A stretch of DNA of 64,000 nucleotides from Herbidospora sakaeratensis (lineage in GTDB: Bacteria > Actinomycetota > Actinomycetes > Streptosporangiales > Streptosporangiaceae): NCBI RefSeq assembly GCF_001570525.1, contig NZ_BBXC01000011.1, positions 352,113 through 416,112 of the forward strand. The letters are read 5' to 3'. Position 1 is the first letter of the stretch. Each line of letters begins with the position of its first letter. This document shows, in pieces, positions 1-9,826 of the stretch. A model generated the notes under the pieces. It was given only the letters and a program-made list of their open reading frames with translations, searched no databases and was not told where the DNA came from. A program made the translations under genes and the position numbers.

Positions 1-1297
1 GGGTCGGCGTGGGCGTCGGACTCGGGGTGGGGGTGGGGCTGGGGGTCGGCGTGGGCGTGGGGGTCGGGTTCGGGCCGTCGGTCAGGGTGGGGGTGGTCCA
101 GTCGCGCCACTCGGCGAGGTTGCCCGACGCCCGCGACGAGACGCGGATCGCGCCCGCGTCGTTGCCCGTCTTCAGCAGGTGCTTGCGCAGGTTCTTGTTG
201 AGCTGGTCGCGCCACTCCGCGCGGTTGGCGCAGTGGGTGCCGTCGGCGACGTCCGACCAGTAGGAGATGTTCTCGCCCGCGCCGAGCGCCTTGTAGACCT
301 CGGCTCCGGCCAGGGCCGCGACGCTGGCCGAGCGCGGGCCGAGGTTGGCGATGTGCGGGTTGTCCATGACGTACAGGCCGCGCGGAGCGATCATGGCGAC
401 GACCGAGTGCGTGTCGACGGGGAGCCGCGTCGGGCTGCCGGTGAACGAGCCGAACGCGTCGCCGAACCACGGCTGCTCGCCGTAGGCGCTGCTCAGGCTC
501 TGCGCCCCTTCACCCGGCACACCCCGAAGGATCGGCACGCCGGCCGTGCCCGACTCGATCGGCATGGTCAGCGCGATGCGCTGGTCGAACGCGCCCGCGA
601 CGAACGCGCCCTTGCCGAAGCGGGAACAGCCGGTCACGCCGGTCGCGTCGGCCTTGAGGATCGAGCTCCCGGACGACTCGATGACGTCGATGATGCGGGA
701 GACGCCCCAGCCCCAGGCGACCAGCAGGCCGGTCTGGCTCTGCGCGCCGTAGATGCTGTAGAAGGCGCCCTGCTTGTTGTTGCGCGGGGTGCCCTCACGG
801 CCGACCGTGTAGGGGTCGTACCTGATGACGGCCACCCCGGCGGCCTTGATGGCGTTGATGTCGGCGCCGAATCCCCCGTACACGACGACGACGGGGAACG
901 GCCCGTTGCCGCTGGGCACCTCGACCGGGGCGGAGAAGCTGGAGCTGCGGCCCTGGTGGGAGACGTTGACGGTGATGCTGGTCCGGGAGACGGTGCCGGT
1001 GACGCTCGACGGCTTGCCGGGCTTCTCGCCGTAGATGAAGCGCTCGGAAAGGCGCTTGATCTCCTCACGGCGGCAACGCCAGTCGGCCTTGCTGGTGATC
1101 CGGGTGTTGTTCAGCCGCCGGAACGGGTCGGGCAGGCGGGAGTTCGTCGGGAGCGACCCGGCGTCGGGCAGGGTCACGGCGCAGTCGGCGCCCTCGTTCT
1201 CGACCGTGGAGGCCGCCGAGGCGGGTGACAGAGTGACCGCTCCGGCGATCGTGAGGACGGCCGTCGTGAACACGACGACCATCGAGCGGAAGGACAC
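1..1297 (-). CDS. Secreted CE15 glucuronoyl esterase, 3' end beyond window
   Basis: Predicted to hydrolyse the ester between 4-O-methyl-glucuronic acid of xylan and lignin, outside the cell. The GTG start at 1297 has GGGAG about 7 nt upstream and opens a signal peptide ending near SPASA. The CE15 signature GCSRFGKGA is present with nucleophile Ser225; Glu248 (IESGTAG) and His355 (GTHC) complete the usual triad. After about residue 400 the frame becomes a Pro-Thr linker and runs off the left edge, so a carbohydrate-binding module probably follows. The G-rich start of the window is this linker read on the other strand. The promoter region (1298-1500) carries a CelR-like box, which fits plant-polymer control. 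Confidence 0.88.
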   Translation of the reverse strand, partial: MSFRSMVVVFTTAVLTIAGAVTLSPASAASTVENEGADCAVTLPDAGSLPTNSRLPDPFRRLNNTRITSKADWRCRREEIKRLSERFIYGEKPGKPSSVTGTVSRTSITVNVSHQGRSSSFSAPVEVPSGNGPFPVVVVYGGFGADINAIKAAGVAVIRYDPYTVGREGTPRNNKQGAFYSIYGAQSQTGLLVAWGWGVSRIIDVIESSGSSILKADATGVTGCSRFGKGAFVAGAFDQRIALTMPIESGTAGVPILRGVPGEGAQSLSSAYGEQPWFGDAFGSFTGSPTRLPVDTHSVVAMIAPRGLYVMDNPHIANLGPRSASVAALAGAEVYKALGAGENISYWSDVADGTHCANRAEWRDQLNKNLRKHLLKTGNDAGAIRVSSRASGNLAEWRDWTTPTLTDGPNPTPTPTPTPSPTPTPSPTPTPT

Positions 1298-1340
1298 TGG
1301 GCTCTCCCTTCGGGAGGGGTGGGTGGCGGGCCCAGTGTCG

Positions 1341-1350
1341 GGAGCGCTCC
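1341..1350. promoter_or_regulatory. CelR/CebR-like operator palindrome
   Basis: GGAGCGCTCC is a perfect 10-bp palindrome. In context it matches 12 of 14 positions of TGGGAGCGCTCCCA, the operator of CelR/CebR LacI-family regulators of cellulose utilisation in actinomycetes. It lies 44 bp upstream of the glucuronoyl esterase start. The site is seen; its function is inferred. Confidence 0.6.
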
Positions 1351-1370
1351 GAAAGTCGTCAACGCCACGA

Positions 1371-1491
1371 CGAAACGTTTCGACCGGCGATACGGCTGTG
1401 AACTGCTTCGATTCTCGTGTACGTTTCAGCGTCCAGCGAAAGTAGCTGAAATCATCAGGTTTCAGACGATCTTCGGATCGAAAAGTTTCGA
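1371..1491. promoter_or_regulatory. Cluster of GAAA/TTTC inverted repeats
   Basis: Three inverted repeats share GAAA/TTTC arms: CGAAACGTTTCG (1371-1382, perfect palindrome), CTGAAA-N8-TTTCAG (1446-1465) and TCGAAA-AG-TTTCGA (1478-1491). GAAA...TTTC palindromes are known upstream of actinomycete xylanase genes. The last copy is only 17 nt before the GTG of the rightward gene at 1509, so the cluster could serve both divergent genes. Confidence 0.5.
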
Positions 1492-1508
1492 GGCACTATG
1501 ATCGTTCT

Positions 1509-2060
1509 GTGTACTGGGACCCCCTCCCCGAGGCGCTCGAACAGATCGCGGTTCGAAGACATCTGGCAGGCCATTTCCGCGGCACCTGGGAACGGCGGAA
1601 CCCGCTGAACGTCCCCGGCCCCTTCTACGGCGCCGACACCGACACGTGCGGAGCCGGACCGATCGTCGCGCCCCGGCACGTGTTGTGCGATGCCGAAGGA
1701 CAGGAGTTCGTCTACCGGCAGGCGCGCGACCGCGACGGGCTCGGCGAGATTCTGGACGCCATCGAGGAGGAGCCGTTCGGCGACTACGCCCGCGACGGAG
1801 ACGACCGCTGGACGCCCGAGTCGGTGCGCGAATGGTGGGCCCGACGCGGGCAGGTTCGCGCCTTCGCCGAAAGCCTGGCTGCGGAGTACGCGACGAGCGA
1901 CCGGGATTGGGACCGTGATCGGGTGCCGGCACTCCGGGATTTCGCCGCGTCGATCGACAACGGAGAACTGGAGGAATACCTCCGGAACTACCTGTTCTGG
2001 CTGACCGAACGACGATCACCCCGCGACGGGGAACCGCTGCCCGACCTGGGTCACCTCTGA
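1509..2060 (+). CDS. Conserved hypothetical protein, 183 aa
   Basis: A soluble acidic protein starting at GTG 1509 (MYWDPLPEALEQIAV). It has no signal peptide, membrane segment or recognised catalytic motif. It is rich in Trp and acidic residues and ends in a helical stretch (about 140-170). I recall similar proteins in streptomycetes but know no function. It is divergent from the glucuronoyl esterase across a 211-bp control region, so co-regulation is possible. The start is not certain because no clear ribosome binding site is seen. Confidence 0.7.
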   Translation: MYWDPLPEALEQIAVRRHLAGHFRGTWERRNPLNVPGPFYGADTDTCGAGPIVAPRHVLCDAEGQEFVYRQARDRDGLGEILDAIEEEPFGDYARDGDDRWTPESVREWWARRGQVRAFAESLAAEYATSDRDWDRDRVPALRDFAASIDNGELEEYLRNYLFWLTERRSPRDGEPLPDLGHL

Positions 2061-2114
2061 CGGAATTCCCGCGTCAGGCGATTGCGGCTTTGCCGGAAAA
2101 GAGCAGCGGGCTTT

Positions 2115-2870
2115 TCATCGGCCGTGCAGGATCATCCCCAGCAACGCCTCATGCGTCTCCCGGTCGGCTGCCACCAGAAGGCCCTCCCCCGTCTCGAACG
2201 GCCCCCCGTTGAGGTCGGTCACCACGCACCCGGCCGTCCGGCACACCGCCAGCGCCGCCGCGAAGTGCACGCTGTCCCGCTTGTCTCCGTCGCTCAGATA
2301 GGCCGCGCGCCGCCCGGCCGCCACCCAGAAGCAGGCCAGCGAGGTCGACATGACCCGGGGGCTGAACCTCTCGGCGAAGCCGGGAGCCGCGATCACCGAC
2401 AGCAGGTCGCCATAAGGCGGGTCGAGGTTGAAGTCGACCAGCTTCGAGTCGGGAGACGGCGTCAACGGCTGGTCGCCCACCTGGGCCCGGACGCCGTCGG
2501 TCCAGAAGACCTCGCCGCTGATCGGGTCGGCCGCCGCCGCGGCCACGTCCCGGCCGCCCACCCGGAGGGCCACGTTCACGGCGATCAAGGGGGTCTGGGC
2601 GGCGAAGTTCAGGGTGCCGCACAGGGGGTCGACCATCCACGTCCGGTCGGACGAGCCGCTCAGGCCGGTCTCCTCGCCCAGGAAGGCGTCATCGGGGCGG
2701 TGCTCGCTGATCAGGTCGAGGATGGCCTGCTCGGCCTCGAGGTCGGCCTGGGTGGCGAAGTCGACGGACGTCTTGTCGTACCGGGGCACCGGCTTTCCGT
2801 AGAGGGAACGGACGACGGCGGCGCCCGTCTCGGCGGCGGCAACGGCCAGTTCGGCATCAGAAAGACTCAT
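2115..2870 (-). CDS. Inositol monophosphatase-family protein with altered metal site
   Basis: A 251-aa FIG/IMPase-superfamily fold. The first metal-binding motif GEETG is at 65-69. The second motif, normally DPxDGTxNF, reads DPLCGTLNF (81-89): the second Asp is Cys84. The C-terminal Asp motif is kept in weakened form (KRDSVHF, Asp199). In human IMPase the equivalent Asp93 binds metal, so this protein may have low or different activity. The gene is divergent from the propionyl-CoA synthetase with about 45 bp between starts. Substrate unknown; inositol phosphate, histidinol phosphate and sugar phosphates are all possible for the family. Confidence 0.8.
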   Translation of the reverse strand: MSLSDAELAVAAAETGAAVVRSLYGKPVPRYDKTSVDFATQADLEAEQAILDLISEHRPDDAFLGEETGLSGSSDRTWMVDPLCGTLNFAAQTPLIAVNVALRVGGRDVAAAAADPISGEVFWTDGVRAQVGDQPLTPSPDSKLVDFNLDPPYGDLLSVIAAPGFAERFSPRVMSTSLACFWVAAGRRAAYLSDGDKRDSVHFAAALAVCRTAGCVVTDLNGGPFETGEGLLVAADRETHEALLGMILHGR

Positions 2871-2915
2871 ATGTCCATCCTGACCCGCGAGATGGGCAGG
2901 CGTACTGTGAAATTC

Positions 2916-4759
<1,844 letters not shown>

Positions 4760-4763
<4 letters not shown>

Positions 4764-5116
4764 GGGACGGTCTCCGGCAGCAGATGGAATGCGGGGATGT
4801 GACGTGGGCGAACGAGACCGAAATCCCGGCGATCCAAGGTCGCTATCTGCCTGACACCAAGGCGCTCGGCGACGGCCATGACGGAGACGTCCACCGTGTC
4901 GAGGTCGGCGCCCTTGTACTGACGGACGAGGTCAGCCGCCCGCCGCATATCGACGGGAACAGCTCGACCGGCTCGAAGGTCTCCACCGCCGGCTCCAGGA
5001 AGCCGGCATGCGCCTCCGGGCCGAGCTTCCCGCAGACGTGCCCAAGAAACGGGGTGTTTGTTCTTGCGGTTGGCACCGGCCACCATCGGGCCGGTATCCA
5101 GATGCGCCACGGTCAA
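4760..5116 (-). pseudogene. PIN-domain toxin (VapC-like), frameshifted and shortened
   Basis: The N-terminus (HLDTGPMVAGANRKNKH, from TTG 5116) and the C-terminus (DTVDVSVMAVAERLGVRQIATLDRRDF) are clear PIN ribonuclease sequence in one frame. The middle of that frame is nonsense (Arg/Gly/Pro-rich). The expected middle, KLGPEAHAGFLEPAVETFEPVEL, lies in another frame (about 4965-5050). The protein is also short: the stretch between ANRKNKH and the KLGPE segment lacks roughly 25 residues. An intact PIN protein is about 135 aa, so this is probably an inactive toxin. Its TTG start overlaps the antitoxin stop (TTGA). The 3' end overlaps prpE by 4 bp. Confidence 0.72.
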
Positions 5117-5328
5117 ACCGGGCGAATGAACCGCTCCGCCAAGATCTCTTCCACCCGTTCCGAAAGATCCTCGTCGCCCTCACCGATGCCGATGAACGAC
5201 ACCTGACGCTGCGGCCTGTCGGCGATCACCGGGTCGGCGAGTTCGTTCTGCACCAGTCGCAGCACGCGACGCGCCTGGCCGGGCGAGAGTCTGTCGATCA
5301 GGTGGCGCAGCTCTTCGTAGGCAGGCAC
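5113..5328 (-). CDS. Antitoxin of a VapBC-type pair, 71 aa
   Basis: A small protein from GTG 5328 (VPAYEELRHLIDRLSP). It has a helical N-terminal half and the C-terminal motif GIGEGDEDLSERVEEILAERF (46-67 region), a pattern typical of actinobacterial antitoxins paired with PIN toxins, where this tail contacts the toxin. It sits directly upstream of the decayed PIN gene with a TTGA overlap. The frame is intact, unlike the toxin. The start is a judgement, as the ribosome binding site is weak. The neighbouring NUDIX protein repeats the same tail. Confidence 0.7.
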   Translation of the reverse strand: MPAYEELRHLIDRLSPGQARRVLRLVQNELADPVIADRPQRQVSFIGIGEGDEDLSERVEEILAERFIRPV

Positions 5329-5369
5329 GGCGCCAGTGTAATCCGGCTCAAATGGCTGGCAGGGAGGTT

Positions 5370-5999
5370 CTAGAGCCGCATCTGATAGAGGCCGTAGGCC
5401 GCCACGGAGGACGCGTCGGTGACCTCGCCGCGCCTGATCATCTGCTCGAAATCCGCGCGTGACACCCACTTCTGCCGCATGTCCTGTTCGGTGACCTCGC
5501 GGGCCGTCTCGCCCGTGGTCAGGCCCGTCGCCACGAAGGCGTGCATCGACTGGGTGCTGAGGCCGTGGGAGTTGTCGAGCCGGCCGAGGAACCGGAGGTT
5601 CTCGGCCCGCAGCCCGGTCTCCTCCGCGAGTTCGACCCGCGCCTCGGCTTCGCGGTCGGGGGCCTTCGCCCCGCCCTGGGGGAAGCTCCACGAGCGGCGC
5701 CTGATCGGGTAGCGGTACTCCTCGACCAGGTGGAAGCCGCCGTTCTCCTCGGGGATGACCAGCACGAAGTCGGAGCGTTCGACGTAACCGTAGACGCCGG
5801 GGGTGCCGTCGGGGTAGACGATCTCGTCTTCGTGGACGGTCATCCAGGGGTTCCGGTAGACCTCCCGGGTCGAGATCGTCGTGATCACCGGGCCGGAGAA
5901 GCGCTCCGCCAGGATCTCCTCGACCCGTTCTGAGACGGAGCCGTCGCCCGACTCGCCGATGCCGCTGAGGGACAAGCGACGGCGCTGCTGGTCGTCCAT
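5370..5999 (-). CDS. NUDIX hydrolase with antitoxin-like N-terminal segment
   Basis: 209 aa from ATG 5999, with AGGGTGA 8 nt upstream. Residues 45-209 resemble ADP-ribose/nucleoside-diphosphate NUDIX pyrophosphatases: EEYRYPIRRRSWSFPQGG leads into the NUDIX box, which ends VELAEETGL. The box is shortened in its first half and the usual Arg of REUxEExGU is Val, so activity is not assured. Residues 8-37 closely match the C-terminal tail of the adjacent antitoxin (GIGE...SERVEEILAERF), which is not a normal NUDIX part and suggests a local duplication and fusion. Confidence 0.82.
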   Translation of the reverse strand: MDDQQRRRLSLSGIGESGDGSVSERVEEILAERFSGPVITTISTREVYRNPWMTVHEDEIVYPDGTPGVYGYVERSDFVLVIPEENGGFHLVEEYRYPIRRRSWSFPQGGAKAPDREAEARVELAEETGLRAENLRFLGRLDNSHGLSTQSMHAFVATGLTTGETAREVTEQDMRQKWVSRADFEQMIRRGEVTDASSVAAYGLYQMRL

Positions 6000-6157
6000 G
6001 ACCACTCACCCTAAGCGTGATGGAAGGGTCCAGGGTCTCGGACGTCCGTTAAACCCGTCAGTACGGGCGGTTTCCCCCAGGGAACATATATGACATATCA
6101 CCGTAACGGATGATCTATAGCGTCCAGCGCAATACCGGGTTCCTCAAGGAGCACGTG

Positions 6158-9100
6158 GTGCGCAAAGTCCTGATCTCCCTCGCTTCCCTCTCCCTCACCC
6201 TCGTCACCCTCCACGCACAACCGGCAGCCGCCAAGGTCGAGCTCGACCTCGAAACGCTGACCGGCGCCGAGGCCATCTCCCTCATGGCCGCCGGCAAGCT
6301 CACCTCGGTCGAGCTGACCAAGGCGTACATCGACCGGATCACCGCGCTGAACAAGCGCGGGCCGGGGCTCAACGCGGTCACCGACCTCAATCCGAACGCC
6401 TTAAGAGAAGCGGAGGCGTACGACCGCCTCCGCAAGAAGGGCAAGTCGCTCGGGCCCGCCATGGGGCTGCCGATCCTGCTCAAGGACCTGATCGACGTCG
6501 AGGGCATGGCCACGACGGCGAACAACTGGTCGTTGCGGCAGTCGTTCCCGGCCTCCGACGCCGGCATCACCAAGAAGCTGAAGGAACGCGGTGTCGTGAT
6601 CCTCGGCAAGGTGGGCCTGTCCGAATACGCCAACAGTTTCGGCAACCAGCCCTCCGGTTTCGGGAACTACGGCGGCCAGGTCATCAACGGCATCGACGCC
6701 GACCAGAACCCCTCCGGGTCGTCATCGGGCACCGGCGCCGCCATGGCCGCGGCCCTGTCGACGCTGGGCATCGGGACCGAGACCTCCGGCTCGATCATCT
6801 CGCCGTCGAACGCGCAGTCGCTCGTGGGGCTGCGGCCCACCGTCGGCCTCGTGCCCGGGTACGGCATCGCGCCCATCTCGGCCTCGCAGGACATCGCCGG
6901 ACCGATGGTCCGCAGCGTCTCCGACGCCGCGCTCACGCTGGCCTCGATCGCCGGGCCCGACCCGGTGGCCGACGCCGGGTACAAGGCCATGTTCGGCGAC
7001 GACTACATCGAGAAGGGCATCATCCCGGCGCTCCCCGCCACGCTGCCCGACTACATGAAGGCCCTCGACCTGAACTTCGTGGCCGGGAAGAAGATCGGCT
7101 ACAACGGCAACCTCACCGAGGGCAGCCCGCTCAAGATCGCGTACGACGCCCTCGTGGCCGCTGGAGCGATCATGGTGCCCCGGCCGACGGCGACCGTCCC
7201 CTCGTTGCCCGCGCTGCCCAGCGGCTACGAGCAGCACAAGAGCATCGACTCCTACTACGAGCGGCTCGGCCCGCAGGCGCCGATCAAGTCGCTGCTCCAG
7301 GAGATCCAGGTCAACCAGGCCGAAGCGCACCAGGCGCTGAAGTTCGGCAACAACTCCCACCTGAACGCGTCGTTGTCGGACGTGACGCCGGGCGGGGCCA
7401 ACGAGCAGCTCTACCGCACCAACCTGGCGATCCGTAAGGCCGCCTGGCACAAGGCCATCGACGACATGATGACCTACCCCAACTCCGACCCGGCGCAGCC
7501 CGCCGACCCGGTGATCGCCATCCTGGGCAGCACGCCGAGCGCCCCGCAGGCCGGCTACCCGACGATCACGATCCCGATGGGCTACACCGCGACCCAGCGG
7601 CGGGCCCAGAACGTCGCGGTCCACGGCGGCGCCTACGACGAGTTCGACCTCCTCGGCGTGGCCTACGTCATCGAGCAGGCCACCAAGCTTCGGCAGCCGG
7701 CCTCGCTGGTCAACCCGAGCATGTACCGCTGCGCTAAGACGACCCCGGCCCCGCCGTTCGCGGCGCGCGGCGGCTGCAACCCCGACTACGACGCGGTCCT
7801 CAAGGTGACCGGCTACGACTCGCGTGCCCTCGGCTTCTCGCTGGAGACCGAGACCGCGCAGAGCCTGATCAAGAAGCTCCGGAACGACGAGGTCTCGGCC
7901 GAGGAGCTCACCCGCGCCTACCTCGACCGCATCGCGCTGACCAACGCCGAGGGCCCGGCCCTGCAGGCCGTGCGCGAGATCAACGTGGACGCGATCAAGG
8001 AGGCCCGCAAGCTCGACCACGAGCGCGGCAGGTACCGCAGCCCCGACGCGCGGCCCGCCCTCTGGGGCCTGCCGGTGCTGCTGAACGACACCATTGACGC
8101 CACGTCGTTGTCGACCACCGGCGGCTCGATCGCCCTCCAGGGCACCAAGCCCGCCGCCGACGCGGCCCTCGTCGCCAAGCTGAAGGCGGCCGGCGCGATC
8201 ATCCTGGGCAAGACCAACGTCACCGAGCTGAACGGCGTCTTCGACGCCAACCTGCCCAAGGGCTACAGCTCGCTCGGCGGTCAGGTCCTGCTCCCGAACG
8301 ACACCGACAAGACCCCGGCGGGTTCGTCGGCCGGCGCCGCGGCGGCCACCGCCTCGGGTCTGGCCGCGATCACGATCGGCATGGAGACCTCGCCCGACTC
8401 GGCGCAGCTCCTCGCCCCGGCCGACGCGGCCGGCGTGGTGGGCCTCAAGCCGACCGTCGGCCTGGTCAGCACCTCCGGTGTCCTGCCGGTCGCCAAGTCG
8501 CAGGACGCGCTCGGCCCGATCACCCGCAGCGTCGGCGACGCCGCGACGATCCTCAACGTGATCGACGACTCCGACGCCGACTACACCAAGGATCTGAAGG
8601 CCGACGCCCTCGCCGGCAAGAAGATCGCCGTGGTGTCCAGCACGAGCGCGCCCTACCAGGACGCGATCGCCAAGCTCCAGGGCCTCGGCGCGACCGTGAC
8701 CCAGGTGAACGTCGCCACGCCGGCCGCGACCGACAGCATCGTCGGCACCGAGTTCAAGCGTGACGTCAACGCCTACCTGGCCGCGACCAAGCCCGGGACG
8801 ACGCTGCAGAGCATCATCGACTACAACGTCGCCAACCCGGTCGAGGGCCTGAAGTACCAGCAGGGCCAGCTGCTGGCCGCCAACGCGGTCGACCTGTCCG
8901 ACCCCGCGACCAGCGCCAAGTACACGGCCGACCTCGCGAACGGCAAGGCCGCCAACAAGGCGGTCCTGGACACGGTCCTCGGTGGCTACGACCTGATCAT
9001 GGTCCCGAGCGGCAGCAACGTGATCGGCTACGCCGACCGGGCCGGCTACCCCGCGCTCACCATCCCGGCCGGGTATGGCGCGCAGGCCAGCTCGGCGGGC

Positions 9101-9310
9101 CGCAACCCCATCGGGGTGACCCTCATCGGCGGCGCCTTCTCCGAGGCGAAGCTGCTGGCGGGCGGCCACGCGCTGGAGCAGGCGATCGACGACCGCCTCG
9201 CGCCCAGCTACACCAACCCCAGCATGTGGCGCTGCGTGCCGGAGAGCACCTTCTTCACCGGGGAGTTCTGCCTGCCGGGCGACCGCCAGGCGCCCCGCTA
9301 CAAGGGCTGA
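6158..9310 (+). CDS. Secreted tandem amidase-signature protein
   Basis: About 1050 aa starting at GTG 6158 with AAGGAG 6 nt upstream. The signal peptide ends near AQPAAA. There are two amidase-signature units, about residues 25-530 and 560-1045. The first keeps the Ser-cisSer-Lys triad: Lys109 (LLKD), GSSSGTG near 188 and Ser212 (TSGS). In the second, the Lys is Asn643 (LLND) and the Ser loop reads TSPDSAQ, so it is probably inactive. Family members hydrolyse amides; the extracellular substrate is unknown. Short Cys-containing segments follow each unit (MYRCAK..., MWRCVP...). Confidence 0.85.
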   Translation: MRKVLISLASLSLTLVTLHAQPAAAKVELDLETLTGAEAISLMAAGKLTSVELTKAYIDRITALNKRGPGLNAVTDLNPNALREAEAYDRLRKKGKSLGPAMGLPILLKDLIDVEGMATTANNWSLRQSFPASDAGITKKLKERGVVILGKVGLSEYANSFGNQPSGFGNYGGQVINGIDADQNPSGSSSGTGAAMAAALSTLGIGTETSGSIISPSNAQSLVGLRPTVGLVPGYGIAPISASQDIAGPMVRSVSDAALTLASIAGPDPVADAGYKAMFGDDYIEKGIIPALPATLPDYMKALDLNFVAGKKIGYNGNLTEGSPLKIAYDALVAAGAIMVPRPTATVPSLPALPSGYEQHKSIDSYYERLGPQAPIKSLLQEIQVNQAEAHQALKFGNNSHLNASLSDVTPGGANEQLYRTNLAIRKAAWHKAIDDMMTYPNSDPAQPADPVIAILGSTPSAPQAGYPTITIPMGYTATQRRAQNVAVHGGAYDEFDLLGVAYVIEQATKLRQPASLVNPSMYRCAKTTPAPPFAARGGCNPDYDAVLKVTGYDSRALGFSLETETAQSLIKKLRNDEVSAEELTRAYLDRIALTNAEGPALQAVREINVDAIKEARKLDHERGRYRSPDARPALWGLPVLLNDTIDATSLSTTGGSIALQGTKPAADAALVAKLKAAGAIILGKTNVTELNGVFDANLPKGYSSLGGQVLLPNDTDKTPAGSSAGAAAATASGLAAITIGMETSPDSAQLLAPADAAGVVGLKPTVGLVSTSGVLPVAKSQDALGPITRSVGDAATILNVIDDSDADYTKDLKADALAGKKIAVVSSTSAPYQDAIAKLQGLGATVTQVNVATPAATDSIVGTEFKRDVNAYLAATKPGTTLQSIIDYNVANPVEGLKYQQGQLLAANAVDLSDPATSAKYTADLANGKAANKAVLDTVLGGYDLIMVPSGSNVIGYADRAGYPALTIPAGYGAQASSAGRNPIGVTLIGGAFSEAKLLAGGHALEQAIDDRLAPSYTNPSMWRCVPESTFFTGEFCLPGDRQAPRYKG

Positions 9311-9322
9311 CCACCTGAACCG

Positions 9323-9359
9323 AGAAGGGCCCGCGTTCCCCGCGCAGGCCCTTCTTTTT
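9323..9359 (+). terminator. Rho-independent terminator after the tandem amidase
   Basis: A 9-bp stem AGAAGGGCC / GGCCCTTCT (9323-9331, 9347-9355) is followed by a short T-run, 13 bp past the amidase stop. Confidence 0.8.
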
Positions 9360-9453
9360 CTGTGTACGTCGTGAGCCACTCGCCCCGGTCTCAGGGTGGG
9401 CGGAGCCGTAAAGAAAAGTGCTCTTTGACGGGCCCGCACCTCCGCGCGGCCGA

Positions 9454-9495
9454 ACTATGTCGGCATTGACTTATATAACCTAGAACTGACATAGT
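9454..9495 (+). promoter_or_regulatory. ArsR-type promoter/operator, probably leaderless
   Basis: Perfect inverted arms ACTATGTC (9454-9461) and GACATAGT (9488-9495) bracket TTGACT (9466-9471). CATAGT (9490-9495), 18 bp later, is a plausible -10 and overlaps the right arm. Transcription would then begin at about the GTG at 9503, giving a leaderless mRNA, and the ArsR product could repress itself by covering the -10. Confidence 0.55.
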
Positions 9496-9502
9496 CGGGC
9501 AC

Positions 9503-9826
9503 GTGAACGCCTTCGACGTGCTGGGCGATCCCGTGCGCCGCCGCATCATCGAGCTCCTCAGCGAAGGCGAGCTGACCTCGGGTGCGATCACCGCGACCGT
9601 GCGGGCGGAGTTCGGGATCTCTCATTCGGCCGTCGCGCAGCACCTGCGGGTGCTCCGCGAGAGCGGCTTCGCGACCGTGCGCGCCGAGGGCACCCGACGC
9701 CTCTACGTCGTCGATTCCACCCCCCTCCGGGAGGTCGACGTGTGGCTCGAACCGTTTCGCCGCTTCTGGTCCCAGCGCCTCGACGCCCTGGAGACCGAGC
9801 TGGCTCGCACGAGGAGGAAGAAATGA
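9503..9826 (+). CDS. ArsR-family transcriptional regulator
   Basis: 107 aa. The winged helix begins FDVLGDPVRRRIIELL, with recognition region ISHSAVAQHLRVLRESG (about 33-50) and wing VRAEGTRRLYVVD. No metal-binding Cys cluster is present, so it is not a metal sensor. It overlaps the following AHSA1-type gene by 4 bp (ATGA); ArsR/SRPBCC pairs of this kind are common in actinobacteria. It probably controls its own promoter through the inverted repeat at 9454-9495. Confidence 0.87.
   Translation: MNAFDVLGDPVRRRIIELLSEGELTSGAITATVRAEFGISHSAVAQHLRVLRESGFATVRAEGTRRLYVVDSTPLREVDVWLEPFRRFWSQRLDALETELARTRRKK

Noticed and set aside
1-80. G-rich tandem repeat that could be a G-quadruplex or satellite
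   Set aside because: On the minus strand it is in frame with the glucuronoyl esterase and encodes a Pro-Thr/Ser linker, which explains the repeat.
2057-2077. CTGACG/CGTCAG hairpin as a terminator after the 1509 gene
   Set aside because: Only a 6-bp stem that includes the stop codon region and has no T-run; too weak to call.
6722-9439. 905-codon minus-strand frame
   Set aside because: Lies opposite the tandem amidase, with no recognisable domain; explained as a shadow frame.
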